Origin: Gammaproteobacteria bacterium
GTDB taxonomy: Bacteria; Pseudomonadota; Gammaproteobacteria; GCA-001735895
DNA: 36,462 nt
Assembly (NCBI GenBank): GCA_024232855.1
Contig: JAAEPH010000397.1
Coordinates: 1 to 36,462 of the forward strand
Direction: 5' to 3'
Below are positions 9,001 to 17,557 of this stretch, piece by piece. Made by a program: the position numbers and the translations under genes. The notes below the pieces were generated by a model. The model was given only the letters and a program-made list of their open reading frames with translations. It had not been told where the DNA came from and ran no database searches. The first letter of the stretch is position 1; each line of letters begins with the position of its first letter.

Positions 9001-10491
9001 TTAATGCTCGCCACCCAGTTGAATGGCGTTGCTGACCAGTTGGTGAATGCTGACGACCTGGTCCATCTCGAACCCATAGTAGGGCAGGATCTTGCTGAAC
9101 TGGCTCTTGCAAATCGCACAGATCGCGGCCATGTGGGTCACTTCGTGGTCGTTGACCACCTGCTGTAGCGCTTCCATGCGTGGTAGCGAACCCTTGACGC
9201 GCAGCTCGACCAGGTCGTCGGTCAACAGGCCACCGCCGCCGCCGCAGCAGAAGGTGGCTTCCCTGATGGTATCGGCCGGCATATCGACAAAATGGTTGCA
9301 ACTTGCCTTGATAACCTCGCGTGGAATCACGAATTGCCCGCCTTCGAAGTTGCCCATGCGCGAGGCGCGCGCGATGTTGCAGGAATCGTGGAGTGTCAGC
9401 ACCATGTCGTCATTGGCTGATCTGTCCATTTTCAGTGCATTGCGCTGCAACAGATCGTAGGTGACCTCGCAGATGTGTTGTGGCATCGGGTAAGCGGGAT
9501 CGAGAAAATCGAACGGTCCGGCCAGCGTGTCGAGGAAATTGTAGGCGACGCGCCAGGCGTGCCCGCATTCGCCGAAGACGATTCGTTTGACGCCGAGTTC
9601 GAGTGCCGCTTCGCGTATGCGCCGGGCCAGCACCTGCATGTTTTCGTAAGAACCGATAAACATGCCGAAATTGGCGGCCTCGCTGGCGTAGCTGGAAATC
9701 GTCCAGGACAGGCCGGCCTGGTGAAACACCTTGGCATAACCGATCAGACCATCGACGTGGGGTTCGGCGAAAAAATCGGCCGAGGGGGTTATCAGCAGGA
9801 TATCGGCGCCTTTCTGGTCGAGCGGCAGTCGCACCGTGACGCCGGTTTCTTCCTCGATATCCTCTTCCAGTCCTTCCAGCGTATTGGCCAGCGCCGGTTC
9901 CGGCAGGCCGAGGTTGTTGCCGATGGTTTGCGCCTTGCCGATGATTTCATTGCAGTACTTCTGGCCGACACCAACGCAGTCCAGGATTTCGCGCGCCGCC
10001 ATCGATATTTCCGCGGTATCGATGCCGTAGGGGCAATACACCGAGCAACGGCGGCATTGCGAGCACTGGTGGAAGTAGCTATACCATTCGTCGAGTACCT
10101 CCTGGCCCAGGTCGCGTGCGCCGACCAGCGAGGGAAAGTATTTGCCCGCAACCGTGTAATAGCGCCGGTAAACCGAGCGGAACAGGTCCTGGCGCGCCAC
10201 CGGCATGTTGTTGGGATCGGAGGTGCCGAGATAGTAATGGCACTTGTCGGTGCAGGCCCCGCATTTGACACAACTGTCGAGGAACACGCGCAGCGCCCTG
10301 GAGTTATCCACCAGTTCGCCCATCTTGTCGATGGCGACCTGTTTCCAGTTATCGATGAGTTCACCCGGAAAGCCGACTTTCTCCTGTATATCGGGCTTGG
10401 CGACATAGGGTTTGCTGTGCGCCATGACGCCGATTTCGATCGGCGGGATCTCGGGGTAGGGCTTGAACGCGGGTGTTTCGAAGTCAGCCAT
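9001..10491 (-). CDS. dsrK: DsrK, HdrD-like iron-sulfur protein
   Basis: This 496-residue protein is the cytoplasmic catalytic subunit of DsrMKJOP, related to heterodisulfide reductase subunit D. Two [4Fe-4S] sites are visible (CVKCGACTDKCHYYLG near 74-89; CSQCRRCSVYCPYG near 158-171). CCG-type cysteines follow (ECGHAWRVAYN, DSCNIARASRMG, CCGGGGGLLTDD), with a further pair CAICKSQF near the end. This is the type of site that binds a noncubane cluster for disulfide chemistry. The expected reaction is oxidation or reduction of the DsrC disulfide or trisulfide, with electrons passing to heme b in DsrM. It sits 14 bases after dsrM. Confidence 0.95.
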   Translation of the reverse strand: MADFETPAFKPYPEIPPIEIGVMAHSKPYVAKPDIQEKVGFPGELIDNWKQVAIDKMGELVDNSRALRVFLDSCVKCGACTDKCHYYLGTSDPNNMPVARQDLFRSVYRRYYTVAGKYFPSLVGARDLGQEVLDEWYSYFHQCSQCRRCSVYCPYGIDTAEISMAAREILDCVGVGQKYCNEIIGKAQTIGNNLGLPEPALANTLEGLEEDIEEETGVTVRLPLDQKGADILLITPSADFFAEPHVDGLIGYAKVFHQAGLSWTISSYASEAANFGMFIGSYENMQVLARRIREAALELGVKRIVFGECGHAWRVAYNFLDTLAGPFDFLDPAYPMPQHICEVTYDLLQRNALKMDRSANDDMVLTLHDSCNIARASRMGNFEGGQFVIPREVIKASCNHFVDMPADTIREATFCCGGGGGLLTDDLVELRVKGSLPRMEALQQVVNDHEVTHMAAICAICKSQFSKILPYYGFEMDQVVSIHQLVSNAIQLGGEH

Positions 10492-10505
10492 GACGGGTTA
10501 CGGCC

Positions 10506-11243
10506 TCAGCCTGCCTGCTTCAGCGACGGGCTCGCACCGGTTGGCATATGCCTTTTTTCGCGCGCGTTGTCGACCTGGTTGCGGGTTGGGCAGAAGAATA
10601 CGCCCGGCGCATGCAGCAGCTTGCTGAACGGGAAGATGATCATCAGCATCGCCACCAGCAACAGGTGCAGGATGAGCACGGGGTCGGCCGGCAGCGGTTG
10701 CCAGTCGAAATACATCAGGCCGAGGAAAAATGCCTTGACGGCGACGATGTCGGTTGCCGCGACGTATTTCATGCCGAGGCCGGTGATGCCGATCGCGATC
10801 AACAACGCCAGCATCAGGTGATCCGACGGCGATGAAATATAGCGTACCCGGTCGACCAGCAACCGCCGCGCCCACAACCCAGCGAGGCCGGCGACCATGG
10901 CGAACGCGGCATAGGCGCCCAGCGGTTGTATCAACGCGACCCAGCTCCACACCGGGTCGGTGAAATAGCGCAGGTGGCGCAGCAGCACCAGTAGCAGGGC
11001 CGCGTGGAAAACCCAGCCGAACAGCCAAATCCACTTGTTCGACTTGAACAGGCTGTTGAACAACGTGATTTCGAAGAACATGCGCCGCCACACCCCGGCA
11101 CCGGTCGTCGGCGCCGGCATGGTCGGAATCCGTAGTGGCGTCGGCGTGGTTGCGTAAAGACGGATACGATAGACCAGGCCGATAATGATGACCGCTGCCG
11201 CGAAGTAGAACAGCAATGCGAATATGATCGTCAGTAATGACAT
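10506..11243 (-). CDS. dsrM: DsrM, cytochrome b-type membrane subunit
   Basis: This 245-residue protein has about five to six membrane helices and belongs to the NarI/HdrE family. Histidines within or beside helices, as in FGWVFHAALLLVLLRHL and LILHLLLVAMLMI, are likely heme b ligands. It anchors DsrK and links it to the quinone pool. The length is typical of DsrM. It lies about 55 bases after dsrC. Residues near the end (FFCPTRNQVDNAREKRH) form the conserved cytoplasmic tail. Confidence 0.93.
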   Translation of the reverse strand: MSLLTIIFALLFYFAAAVIIIGLVYRIRLYATTPTPLRIPTMPAPTTGAGVWRRMFFEITLFNSLFKSNKWIWLFGWVFHAALLLVLLRHLRYFTDPVWSWVALIQPLGAYAAFAMVAGLAGLWARRLLVDRVRYISSPSDHLMLALLIAIGITGLGMKYVAATDIVAVKAFFLGLMYFDWQPLPADPVLILHLLLVAMLMIIFPFSKLLHAPGVFFCPTRNQVDNAREKRHMPTGASPSLKQAG

Positions 11244-11299
11244 GAGTACTTCATCTCCCGGCCGCGGGCATCACGCAACCGACAGCTGCGAAATTCGAG

Positions 11300-11632
11300 C
11301 TAGACGCAACCGGTCGGCTTGGGCAGACCCGCGTACTTACAGGCTTGTTTGGCAGGGCCATAGGGAAACAGCTCGTAGAGATACTTGCTGGTGCCCTTGT
11401 CCTTCCCCAGTTTCTTGCCAACCGCCTTGGTCAGGACGCGAACCGCTGGCGCAATCTGGTACTCTTCGTAGTAATTGCGCAGAAAGTTGATGACTTCCCA
11501 GTGATTGTCATCGAGCGTGGCGCCGTCGACCCTGGCCATTTCGGTTGCAAGCTGGTCGTTCCAGTCGCTCAGGTTGATGAGGTATCCTTCTTCGTCTGTT
11601 TCGTAGGATGTTCCGTTTAGTTCAATAGTCAT
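11300..11632 (-). CDS. dsrC: DsrC, sulfur carrier protein
   Basis: This is a 110-residue DsrC/TusE family protein. The flexible C-terminal arm carries both conserved cysteines, C98 and C109, in CKYAGLPKPTGCV, spaced 11 apart and with C109 the penultimate residue. This is the full redox-active form and not the one-cysteine TusE form. DsrC accepts sulfur from DsrEFH, presents it to rDsrAB and is then handled by DsrK. The place between dsrH and dsrM is the one seen in other sulfur oxidisers. Confidence 0.97.
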   Translation of the reverse strand: MTIELNGTSYETDEEGYLINLSDWNDQLATEMARVDGATLDDNHWEVINFLRNYYEEYQIAPAVRVLTKAVGKKLGKDKGTSKYLYELFPYGPAKQACKYAGLPKPTGCV

Positions 11633-11668
11633 TTCTACCTCTGGATTTTCAAATGATGTGTTTCGTAA

Positions 11669-11977
11669 TTACAGCCATGACTGCAGTTTGTCATATTCGG
11701 TGGTCAGTTTCACAAAGCCGTCGTAGTCGACCAGCGTGATCCCGTCGAGCATGTTTTCTTCGCCGACGCCCCTGGCCTGGAGATCGGGTTGTAGAGCGTA
11801 CACCGGGTGGTTCTCCAGGGCCTGCCGCATCCTGTCGGCGGCGGCGGAATTATCCCGTACCGCGTAAATGCCATCCTCGATCAACAGAATCGCACTGCCG
11901 GGCCGCGCCAGGCGCAGACAGCTGTCGAGCGAGTTTCGATCGAATGGAGATTTGTTGACGATGTGTAAGACAGACAT
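11669..11977 (-). CDS. dsrH: DsrH, sulfurtransferase subunit
   Basis: From the ATG at 11977 the product is 102 residues, the normal size for DsrH/TusB. A TTG 15 bases further up would overlap the dsrF stop and is less likely. The conserved cysteine is C20 (RNSLDSCLRLARPG), followed by the core strand SAILLIEDGIYAV. DsrH forms the cytoplasmic DsrE2F2H2 hexamer with its two upstream neighbours and relays sulfur from TusA or DsrE2 to DsrC. Confidence 0.94.
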   Translation of the reverse strand: MSVLHIVNKSPFDRNSLDSCLRLARPGSAILLIEDGIYAVRDNSAAADRMRQALENHPVYALQPDLQARGVGEENMLDGITLVDYDGFVKLTTEYDKLQSWL

Positions 11978-11988
11978 TTGTTTTCCAC

Positions 11989-12393
11989 TCAAAAATTCAG
12001 GAGGACATCCTGTTGTTCGATAATCTCGGCCAGTTCGGCGCTGCTGACGATATGGATGGAGTCTTTTTCCGCCCAGTCGTCGTCTTCGTCTTCCCAGGTC
12101 AAAGGCATCAGGTCGTCCTTTCCTAGCCCGCGCATTTCCAGCGATTCGCGTTCGACGTAAATCTTGTTGACGTCATAGTCACCGAGCGCACGGAAGGTCG
12201 GTGCAAAATTCTTGGTGGCGATGGCGCTGCTGTCCTGTTTTTGTAACAGCTGGTAGACCCCGTCGTCGATGAATGCGAGCGTCACGTCCTGTTCGAAGGC
12301 CGCCCCGATCAATACCACCTCGAGTGATTCCAGCGCATAGATGCTGCCATGCGGCGGCTTTCGGTTTACATAGAGAAATTTTTTTGTCGCCAT
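11989..12393 (-). CDS. dsrF: DsrF, sulfurtransferase subunit
   Basis: This 134-residue protein of the DsrE/F-like fold belongs to the TusC branch. It opens with MATKKFLYVNRKPPHGSIYA, a usual DsrF beginning, and has the second strand DVTLAFIDDGVYQLL. No cysteine is visible, in line with DsrF having a structural role in the hexamer. It begins 12 bases after dsrE and ends just before dsrH. Confidence 0.94.
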   Translation of the reverse strand: MATKKFLYVNRKPPHGSIYALESLEVVLIGAAFEQDVTLAFIDDGVYQLLQKQDSSAIATKNFAPTFRALGDYDVNKIYVERESLEMRGLGKDDLMPLTWEDEDDDWAEKDSIHIVSSAELAEIIEQQDVLLNF

Positions 12394-12405
12394 TGTAATG
12401 ATTGC

Positions 12406-12798
12406 CTAGTCGCCAAACACGATCAGTCGATCCGCCTGTATACCGGCGTCGACTAATTGTCCGAGTCCTGATATCTCGAAACCCGGTGCGATGTTGTTGC
12501 TGTCCTTGCCGGCCCGCCTGGCCTCGTCCTCGTCGAGCATGCCGCGCCGTTGTGCGGCCGCGACACACAGAATCAGCTCCAGCGAGTGCTCCTGCCCGAG
12601 CGCCGACCAGCGCTCGCTGACATTGCGGTCGTCCTGTGGCGGAACACTGAGACGGGTGCCGTTGTAGACGCCGTCATGGTAAAAAAAGACGCGCACGATC
12701 TCGTGGCCGGCGCGCAGCGCGGCCTCGGTGAAGTGGTAGGCGCTGTCCGACGCCTGGTGCGTGTAAGGGCCTTCGTTGATGAGGATACTGAATTTCAT
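12406..12798 (-). CDS. dsrE: DsrE, active sulfurtransferase subunit
   Basis: This 130-residue protein of the TusD branch of the DsrE family has its persulfide cysteine at C78 (LELILCVAAAQRRG), the same position as the active cysteine of A. vinosum DsrE. The core strands ILINEGPY and IVRVFFYHDGVYNG match the fold. It takes sulfur from upstream carriers and passes it to DsrC within DsrEFH. It follows dsrB by 12 bases. The dsrE, dsrF, dsrH trio is a marker for sulfur oxidisers and is lacking in sulfate reducers. Confidence 0.95.
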   Translation of the reverse strand: MKFSILINEGPYTHQASDSAYHFTEAALRAGHEIVRVFFYHDGVYNGTRLSVPPQDDRNVSERWSALGQEHSLELILCVAAAQRRGMLDEDEARRAGKDSNNIAPGFEISGLGQLVDAGIQADRLIVFGD

Positions 12799-12810
12799 GT
12801 GTCGCTACCG

Positions 12811-13884
12811 CTAGAAACGAATATGCGTGGAAGCGTTGAGCGAACGCCGTGCCCCACGCCAGTTGTCGACGTGAAACTTGGTGAACGGCAGTTCGGTCAG
12901 CTCGAAGAACCGCGGCCAGCCGATGCGTTCGATCCAGTCGTTGAGGCGTTCCCAGTCGCGCGCATTATCCTTGTAAGTCTGCAGGATTTTCTTCACGATC
13001 GCGGTCGCTTCGGGCCAGCGTGGCGGGTTGTTGGGTATGCCGGCAGCGACGAGCTTCTGAAAGGTGGGCTTGCCGCGCGCATTGGAGTGGTTGCCGCCGA
13101 CCCATATCGCCAGCTTGGTGTGCTCTGGATCGTTGATCTGCATCGGCGTACAGGGCGGGTAGCAGGCGCCGCAGCAGATGCATTTCTTTTCATCCACTTC
13201 GAGTGATGGCTTGCCGTTGACCAGTGCCGGGCGAATCGCCGCGACCGGACAGCGCGCTACCACCGACGGCCGCTCGCAGATATTGGCGACCAGGTCGTGA
13301 TTGATCCTGGGCGGTTTGGTGTGCTGGATGTTGATCGCGATATCGCCCTGACCGCCGCAGTTGATCTGGCAGCAGGCTGTCGTGATATGGACCCGGTTGG
13401 GCATGTTCCAGTTTTTGAATTCGTCGATCAGCTCGTCCATCATCGATTTGACCACACCCGAGGCGTCGGTACCGGGGATGTCGCAGTGCAACCAGCCCTG
13501 GGTGTGCGAAATCATCGCCACCGAGTTCCTGGTGCCGCCAACCACGAAGCCTTCTTTTTCGAGCGCCGCGATCAGCGGCTCGACCTTGCTGCCATCGGCC
13601 ACCATGTACTCGATATTGCTGCGAATGGTAAAGCGGACATAGCCTTCGGCGTATTCGTCACCGATATCGCAGAGCTTGCGCAGCGTGAATAGATCGAGAA
13701 TGCGCTGTGTGCCGGCGCGCACCGTGTAAATCGCTTCACCGCCGCGCGCGGTATGTTTTAACACACCGGGTCGCGGGTCCTCATGGTAAGCCCAGTTGCC
13801 GTAGTTTTTACGCATCAACGGATGCATGTACTGAAAACCGTCGGGGCATCCGGATTCGGTCGGGGTACGTTGGCCTTCCAGCAT
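12811..13884 (-). CDS. dsrB: DsrB, reverse dissimilatory sulfite reductase beta subunit
   Basis: I chose the ATG at 13884, with an AGGAG site 7 bases before it, giving 357 residues, close to the usual DsrB size; a longer reading would run back into dsrA. Siroheme-domain cysteines are seen in TACCQINCGGQGDIA, and a ferredoxin domain follows with CPVAAIRP, then CICCGACYPPCTPM. With DsrA it forms the alpha2beta2 enzyme that oxidises DsrC-bound sulfur to sulfite. The presence of dsrEFH and dsrL in the same operon marks it as the oxidative type. Confidence 0.96.
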   Translation of the reverse strand: MLEGQRTPTESGCPDGFQYMHPLMRKNYGNWAYHEDPRPGVLKHTARGGEAIYTVRAGTQRILDLFTLRKLCDIGDEYAEGYVRFTIRSNIEYMVADGSKVEPLIAALEKEGFVVGGTRNSVAMISHTQGWLHCDIPGTDASGVVKSMMDELIDEFKNWNMPNRVHITTACCQINCGGQGDIAINIQHTKPPRINHDLVANICERPSVVARCPVAAIRPALVNGKPSLEVDEKKCICCGACYPPCTPMQINDPEHTKLAIWVGGNHSNARGKPTFQKLVAAGIPNNPPRWPEATAIVKKILQTYKDNARDWERLNDWIERIGWPRFFELTELPFTKFHVDNWRGARRSLNASTHIRF

Positions 13885-13930
13885 TATCGGGCTCCTGCAA
13901 TCATGTCTTTCGTTGTCATCAGCCGAGCGT

Positions 13931-15190
13931 TCACGAGGTCTTTTTCTGTTCGGCCTTGCGCTCGAACCATTTCTTGGCTTCGATATCCCAGTCGTCCATG
14001 CGTACATAGGAACTGGAGCGGGTTTCGGCGATCATGTTGGGATCGACTTCGACGCCGATGCCTTCGAGAAAGTTGACCAGGCCGATGCGTTCGACCATTT
14101 CGCCGCAGCGTTCGTGTTCGAGCCCGTTCTCGGCCCAGTAGTCGATGACTTCCTCGGCGAGCTCGGTCAGGGCTTCGTAGTCATCGTCATCGTCCAGCTT
14201 CATGAAAGGAGCGATCACGGTGCCCATGAGGTCGCCGATCTTGAGCGTGCGCTTACCGCCCATGAGGATCGTGGCGCCCTTATCGTCACCGGGTGAGAGC
14301 GCCTTCGGCACGACGTTGAGGCAATGCATGCAACGCACGCAGTTGCGGTTATCGACTTCGAGGCTGTCATCGTCGTTCAACGACAGCGCATTGGTCGGGC
14401 AGCGCGTGATGATGTTGTCGATGGTGTGCTGGCGCCCTTTTCCGGCCACGTATTCCTTGAAGGCGTCCTGGTCGACCTTCATGTCATCGCGCCAGGTGCC
14501 GATGATGGCGAAGTCGGAACGTTCGATCGAGTTCATGCAATCGTTGCCGCAACCGGACACCTTGAACTTGAATTTGTAAGGCAGGGCAGGCCGATGCACG
14601 TCGTCGGTAAAATTATTCAGCAGGGTTCTGTGGACGCGCATTTCATCGATACATGACTGTTCACAGCGGGCCGAGCCCACGCATGACATGCCGGTGCGCA
14701 CGCAGGGTCCGGCGCCGCCCAGGTCCCAGCCATACTCGTTGACCTCGTTAAAGAAATACTGGGTGTTTTCGCTCGAGGTGCCGATGAACATGATGTTGCC
14801 GGTCTGTCCATGGAAGGTAACCAGGCCCGAGCCGTATTTTTCCCAGCTGTCACCGAGCTGTCGCAGTATGTCGGTGGTGTAGTAATTGCCGGCGGGAGGC
14901 TGCACCCGCAGGGTATGAAATTCCTTCGACTCTTCGAAGGCCTGCGCTACCTCCGAGAAACGCGGGATGATCCCGCTGCCGTAGCCGTAGACGCTGATCG
15001 TGCCGCCTTTCCAGTAACCCTTACGGGTTTCGTAGGAATGTTCGAGTTGCCCGAGCAGGGAGTTGGCGACGCCATTGATGCGATCGTCGCTGTGTTCGTC
15101 GCGCAGGCGTTTGATACCGGAAATGAAACTTGGCCATGGACCATTCTCGAGTTCATCGAGCATCGGTGTGACATGTGCTTTTTTTGCCAT
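13931..15190 (-). CDS. dsrA: DsrA, reverse dissimilatory sulfite reductase alpha subunit
   Basis: This 419-residue protein has the cluster and siroheme cysteines CVGSARCEQSC (C-X5-C-X3-C pattern) and GCGNDCMNS. An inserted ferredoxin domain carries CPTNALSLND, then NCVRCMHCLNVVP. The start at 15190 has a good ribosome site (AAGGAAC). The C-terminus is lysine-rich (WFERKAEQKKTS). It is the first gene of the dsr run, and its upstream region of 571 bases must hold the main operon promoter. Confidence 0.97.
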   Translation of the reverse strand: MAKKAHVTPMLDELENGPWPSFISGIKRLRDEHSDDRINGVANSLLGQLEHSYETRKGYWKGGTISVYGYGSGIIPRFSEVAQAFEESKEFHTLRVQPPAGNYYTTDILRQLGDSWEKYGSGLVTFHGQTGNIMFIGTSSENTQYFFNEVNEYGWDLGGAGPCVRTGMSCVGSARCEQSCIDEMRVHRTLLNNFTDDVHRPALPYKFKFKVSGCGNDCMNSIERSDFAIIGTWRDDMKVDQDAFKEYVAGKGRQHTIDNIITRCPTNALSLNDDDSLEVDNRNCVRCMHCLNVVPKALSPGDDKGATILMGGKRTLKIGDLMGTVIAPFMKLDDDDDYEALTELAEEVIDYWAENGLEHERCGEMVERIGLVNFLEGIGVEVDPNMIAETRSSSYVRMDDWDIEAKKWFERKAEQKKTS

Positions 15191-15761
15191 AGTGTTGTTC
15201 CTTTTTATCGGTTTGAACGACTTTCGGAATCGGTGACCAGGAAATCAGAAAATACCCGGGTAGCATCCTTTTGCGAACCCGCCAAGTCGGTGGCATAAGG
15301 CGTTAGTTTGTTTGAATTCGATCCTGTCGGCTATCTCCCGGTTGGGGTGCAGTAAATCTGAAACTTATCCCCATGGAGATAGGTGAAGTTTACAGGAATG
15401 GTCGAAGCCGCTGCTGCATTCGTCGGTTGTTTTGAAATATCTTTAAATATCAAAAGCTTACAAGAAAATTCTAATTGCTATCCAAACTCCTACCGATGGG
15501 ATGCTCCAATTGCGCTAAAGCTGTAATAGAATCGATGTCTATTCGACCCTGAACTCAGTAATCTGACGAACCCGACTTGAACTCAACATTAGAACAGAAA
15601 ACCGGCATTATCAGCAACGATGATAACCTGTCCTCGCTCTTGCTCGAGAACGAGACCGTCGACCGGGCGTTTCACGATACGCCAGGTCAGTCCGGCCGCC
15701 TGATTTGCCGTGCACGCTACTACGTCGCCATAGACCTCGAGCAAGGTTAGGCGTGGTCGAT
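15191..15761. promoter_or_regulatory. Divergent intergenic region upstream of dsrA and the Cas6-like gene
   Basis: There is no gene here that I can support. The region is more AT-rich than its surroundings, most strongly at about 15425-15490. Several dyads are visible: TACCCGGGTA at 15253-15262, a near-perfect 16-bp dyad centred on CCATGG at 15366-15381, an AT-rich dyad-like stretch at about 15431-15455, and TTATCA/TGATAA arms at 15608-15626. I could not identify -35 and -10 boxes with confidence. It should hold the dsr promoter on the minus strand and a promoter for the Cas6-like gene on the plus strand. Confidence 0.5.
15366..15381. promoter_or_regulatory. 16-bp near-perfect dyad upstream of dsrA
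   Basis: The bases TATCCCCATGGAGATA form a dyad with one mismatched pair, flanked by AAACTT (15361-15366) and AAGTTT (15386-15391). It lies about 176 bases upstream of the dsrA start. It has the size of an operator for a dimeric regulator. No regulator family is assigned, and chance cannot be excluded. Confidence 0.25.
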
Positions 15762-16445
15762 ATGTTCTGGCGCGAAAACGATGATTCCAGACCCGAGTTC
15801 GAGGTACCCGCGGAAGTGTATGACCTGGTTTTCAGCCTGCGCGGCAGCCGCCTGCACATCGACCATGCCCTTGCGCTCGCAGAGGCGCTGCAATGCCGGC
15901 TGAAAGCGGAAACCTGTCGGCGCGTCGGGGTACACGGCGTGCACATGGCCGGTTCCTGCAACGGCTGGAATCGACCCGAGCAGAGCGATGCCGAACTGCC
16001 GCTGTCGAGGCGCACGCGCCTGGTGATTCGAGTGCATCGCGACGACCACGAGGAAGTCGCCGGTCTCTCGCGGCAAACCCTGCAGCTGGGTGCGCGGCAG
16101 CTTCGGCTTGGCGACAGTTCGATCCGCAAATTATCCAGCCTCGGTTGCCTGTACGCGCGCGCCGTCTGTTGCGACCGCGAGCAGTCAGAGTCGGACTTCC
16201 TGGCACAGGTGGCGACGTCGCTGCGGCGACTCGGTATCGATGTTTCGAAGATGATTTGCGGCCGCAGTGGCGAGATTCGCAAGACCGACGGATCGCTGTT
16301 CACGCGCGCGCTGCTGGTGGCCGACCTCAGTCCCGAGGAGTCGGTAACCCTGCAACAGCGGGGGCTCGGCGATGAGCATTTGCTGGGTTGCGGTTTATTC
16401 GTGCCGCACAAGGGGATCGATGCTGTTTACAGCATGCAGGAATAG
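15762..16445 (+). CDS. Cas6/Cmx6-like protein, not associated with CRISPR
   Basis: This 227-residue protein resembles the MYXAN-subtype Cas6 (Cmx6) RNA endonuclease family as I remember it. It has the opening block DLVFSLRGSRLHIDHALALA (residues about 21-40), VGVHGVHMAGSCNGW, SRRTRLVIRVH, the middle LSRQTLQLGARQLRLGD, and a C-terminal LSPEESVTLQQRGLGDEHLL leading into GCGLFVPHKG, the glycine-rich loop typical of Cas6. Cas6 proteins cut CRISPR precursor RNA, but no repeat array or other cas gene is in this window. The start could also be GTG at 15753, which has AAGG 6 bases ahead. It is divergent from dsrA and followed by small unknown genes on the same strand. A role in RNA handling is inferred from family only. 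Confidence 0.7.
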   Translation: MFWRENDDSRPEFEVPAEVYDLVFSLRGSRLHIDHALALAEALQCRLKAETCRRVGVHGVHMAGSCNGWNRPEQSDAELPLSRRTRLVIRVHRDDHEEVAGLSRQTLQLGARQLRLGDSSIRKLSSLGCLYARAVCCDREQSESDFLAQVATSLRRLGIDVSKMICGRSGEIRKTDGSLFTRALLVADLSPEESVTLQQRGLGDEHLLGCGLFVPHKGIDAVYSMQE

Positions 16446-16514
16446 TCCGCAACATCGATAGGCGGAGAGCGCGGTTGGAATGACAGATAAAATGAATTTA
16501 TTGAGGAAAAGCTT

Positions 16515-16718
16515 ATGAGCGAAAAACAGGAAATCATCAGGCAAATGATGGAGTTGCAACGCAAGTTCATCGATCTCGAGCACAACGGGGAATTTTCAGC
16601 GGAGGAGTATTACGATTCCGAGGGTGATTCCGAACTGGCGCGGCACAAACGCAGTTTCGAGGAACTGGCGACAAAGCTGGTTGACCTCGCGCACGCGGAA
16701 AAAGGCTCGCATCGCTGA
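16515..16718 (+). CDS. Small charged protein of unknown function
   Basis: This is a 67-residue soluble protein, strongly charged and mostly helical (KQEIIRQMMELQRKFIDLEH, then an acidic middle with EEYYDSEGDSE and a second helix FEELATKLVDLAHAEK). It has no cysteine, signal or membrane segment. I do not recognise a domain. It begins 69 bases after the Cas6-like gene on the same strand, with a GAGGAAA site 7 or so bases before the ATG. The compact design suggests a small accessory or regulatory protein. It may be one of the small conserved neighbours of dsr in sulfur oxidisers, but I cannot verify this. Confidence 0.7.
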   Translation: MSEKQEIIRQMMELQRKFIDLEHNGEFSAEEYYDSEGDSELARHKRSFEELATKLVDLAHAEKGSHR

Positions 16719-16748
16719 TTTTTGGCCCGCATGCCCCATCCGGGGATG

Positions 16749-16880
16749 TTCTCGCGGAGGCGCGGAGTTGCAGGGTGCGCGGAGGGTATTTTGCAGGGTG
16801 GTGCCTGGGCATCTCTAGTTCAACAACAATAGCCTTTATATCCCTCTGCGCTCCCTGCGCTCTCCGCGCCTCCGCGAGAA
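16749..16880. repeat. Inverted-repeat element, copy 1
   Basis: A perfect 19-bp inverted repeat bounds the element: TTCTCGCGGAGGCGCGGAG at 16749-16767 and its complement at 16862-16880. The interior shares the string GAGGGTATTTTGCAGGGTG and further similar blocks with a second copy at 17558-17703, in the same orientation. It has no ORF of its own. The form fits a short non-autonomous hairpin element (MITE- or REP-like). It lies between the 67-residue gene and the 186-residue gene. Confidence 0.85.
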
Positions 16881-16978
16881 CCCCTCCAAGGGAAGCTCCC
16901 GCAGCACGACTGCATGTGGTGTTGTGGGCGGCATTCCGTCGGTCCGCTGACGGTAACGCAGACTGAGTAACGGGTGTA

Positions 16979-17539
16979 ATGGTGCGAGTCAAGAATCGAT
17001 GGAATCAGAACGCGGCGCCGCGCTCGCTGGTGCAGATGGCGAACGCGGTCAGTGCGACCCTGTGGAAGCTTGCCGCGGACGTCGTGCTCAATCTTGAAAA
17101 TGAAAATTTCGAAACCGCGACCCAGGGCCAACGCGTCGATCTGCTCGAGGAACTGGTCTGCTACCTGGTGCACTACAGCGATCGCTGGATATACCCCAGG
17201 GCCGACGAGAATCAACGCAACGAGTTTATTTCCTGCCTGGCCGGGGATATGGCGCGCCTGCTCGAGGATAGCAGAATCGACGTACAGGGAGACGGCGAGT
17301 ACCGCGCGGCTTTCGTCGACAAGCTCAATCGGCGTTGCGCGGATTATGCCGGGTATAGCTTCAGCGAGGTGGAGGGCTGCAGCTTTGCGATGCGCTGCCG
17401 TCTCGGGGAACGGGTCCAGGACAGCATGGGCGAACGCGACAGACGCTGGATACCGGATTACATCGTCGGCCGCGAGGCGCCCTCGATCGAGACGGCGTTA
17501 CAGCGCTCGCTGTCGGGCCTGGTCAGGTTCGAAGCCTAA
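16979..17539 (+). CDS. Unknown 186-residue soluble protein
   Basis: This protein of 186 residues begins VRVKNRWNQNAAPRSLVQMA and is rich in helices (LWKLAADVVLNLENENF; LLEELVCYLVHYSDRWIYP). It has three cysteines in the second half (NRRCADYAGYS; VEGCSFAMRCRLGERVQDS). The end, DRRWIPDYIVGREAPSIETA, looks conserved in style. No signal or membrane segment is seen. I do not recognise the family and assign no function. It stands alone on the plus strand and is flanked on both sides by copies of the same inverted-repeat element, so it may have moved with them or simply lie between two insertions. Confidence 0.75.
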   Translation: MVRVKNRWNQNAAPRSLVQMANAVSATLWKLAADVVLNLENENFETATQGQRVDLLEELVCYLVHYSDRWIYPRADENQRNEFISCLAGDMARLLEDSRIDVQGDGEYRAAFVDKLNRRCADYAGYSFSEVEGCSFAMRCRLGERVQDSMGERDRRWIPDYIVGREAPSIETALQRSLSGLVRFEA

Positions 17540-17557
17540 CTCCGGACGCTTTCCCGG

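Noticed and set aside
9475-10821. Plus-strand open frame of 448 codons across dsrK and dsrM.
   Set aside because: It is antisense to two well-identified genes and its product has biased composition with no domain.
15600-16450. Possible CRISPR array next to the Cas6-like gene.
   Set aside because: No evenly spaced direct repeats are present in the flanking non-coding DNA; the repeats nearby are inverted hairpins.
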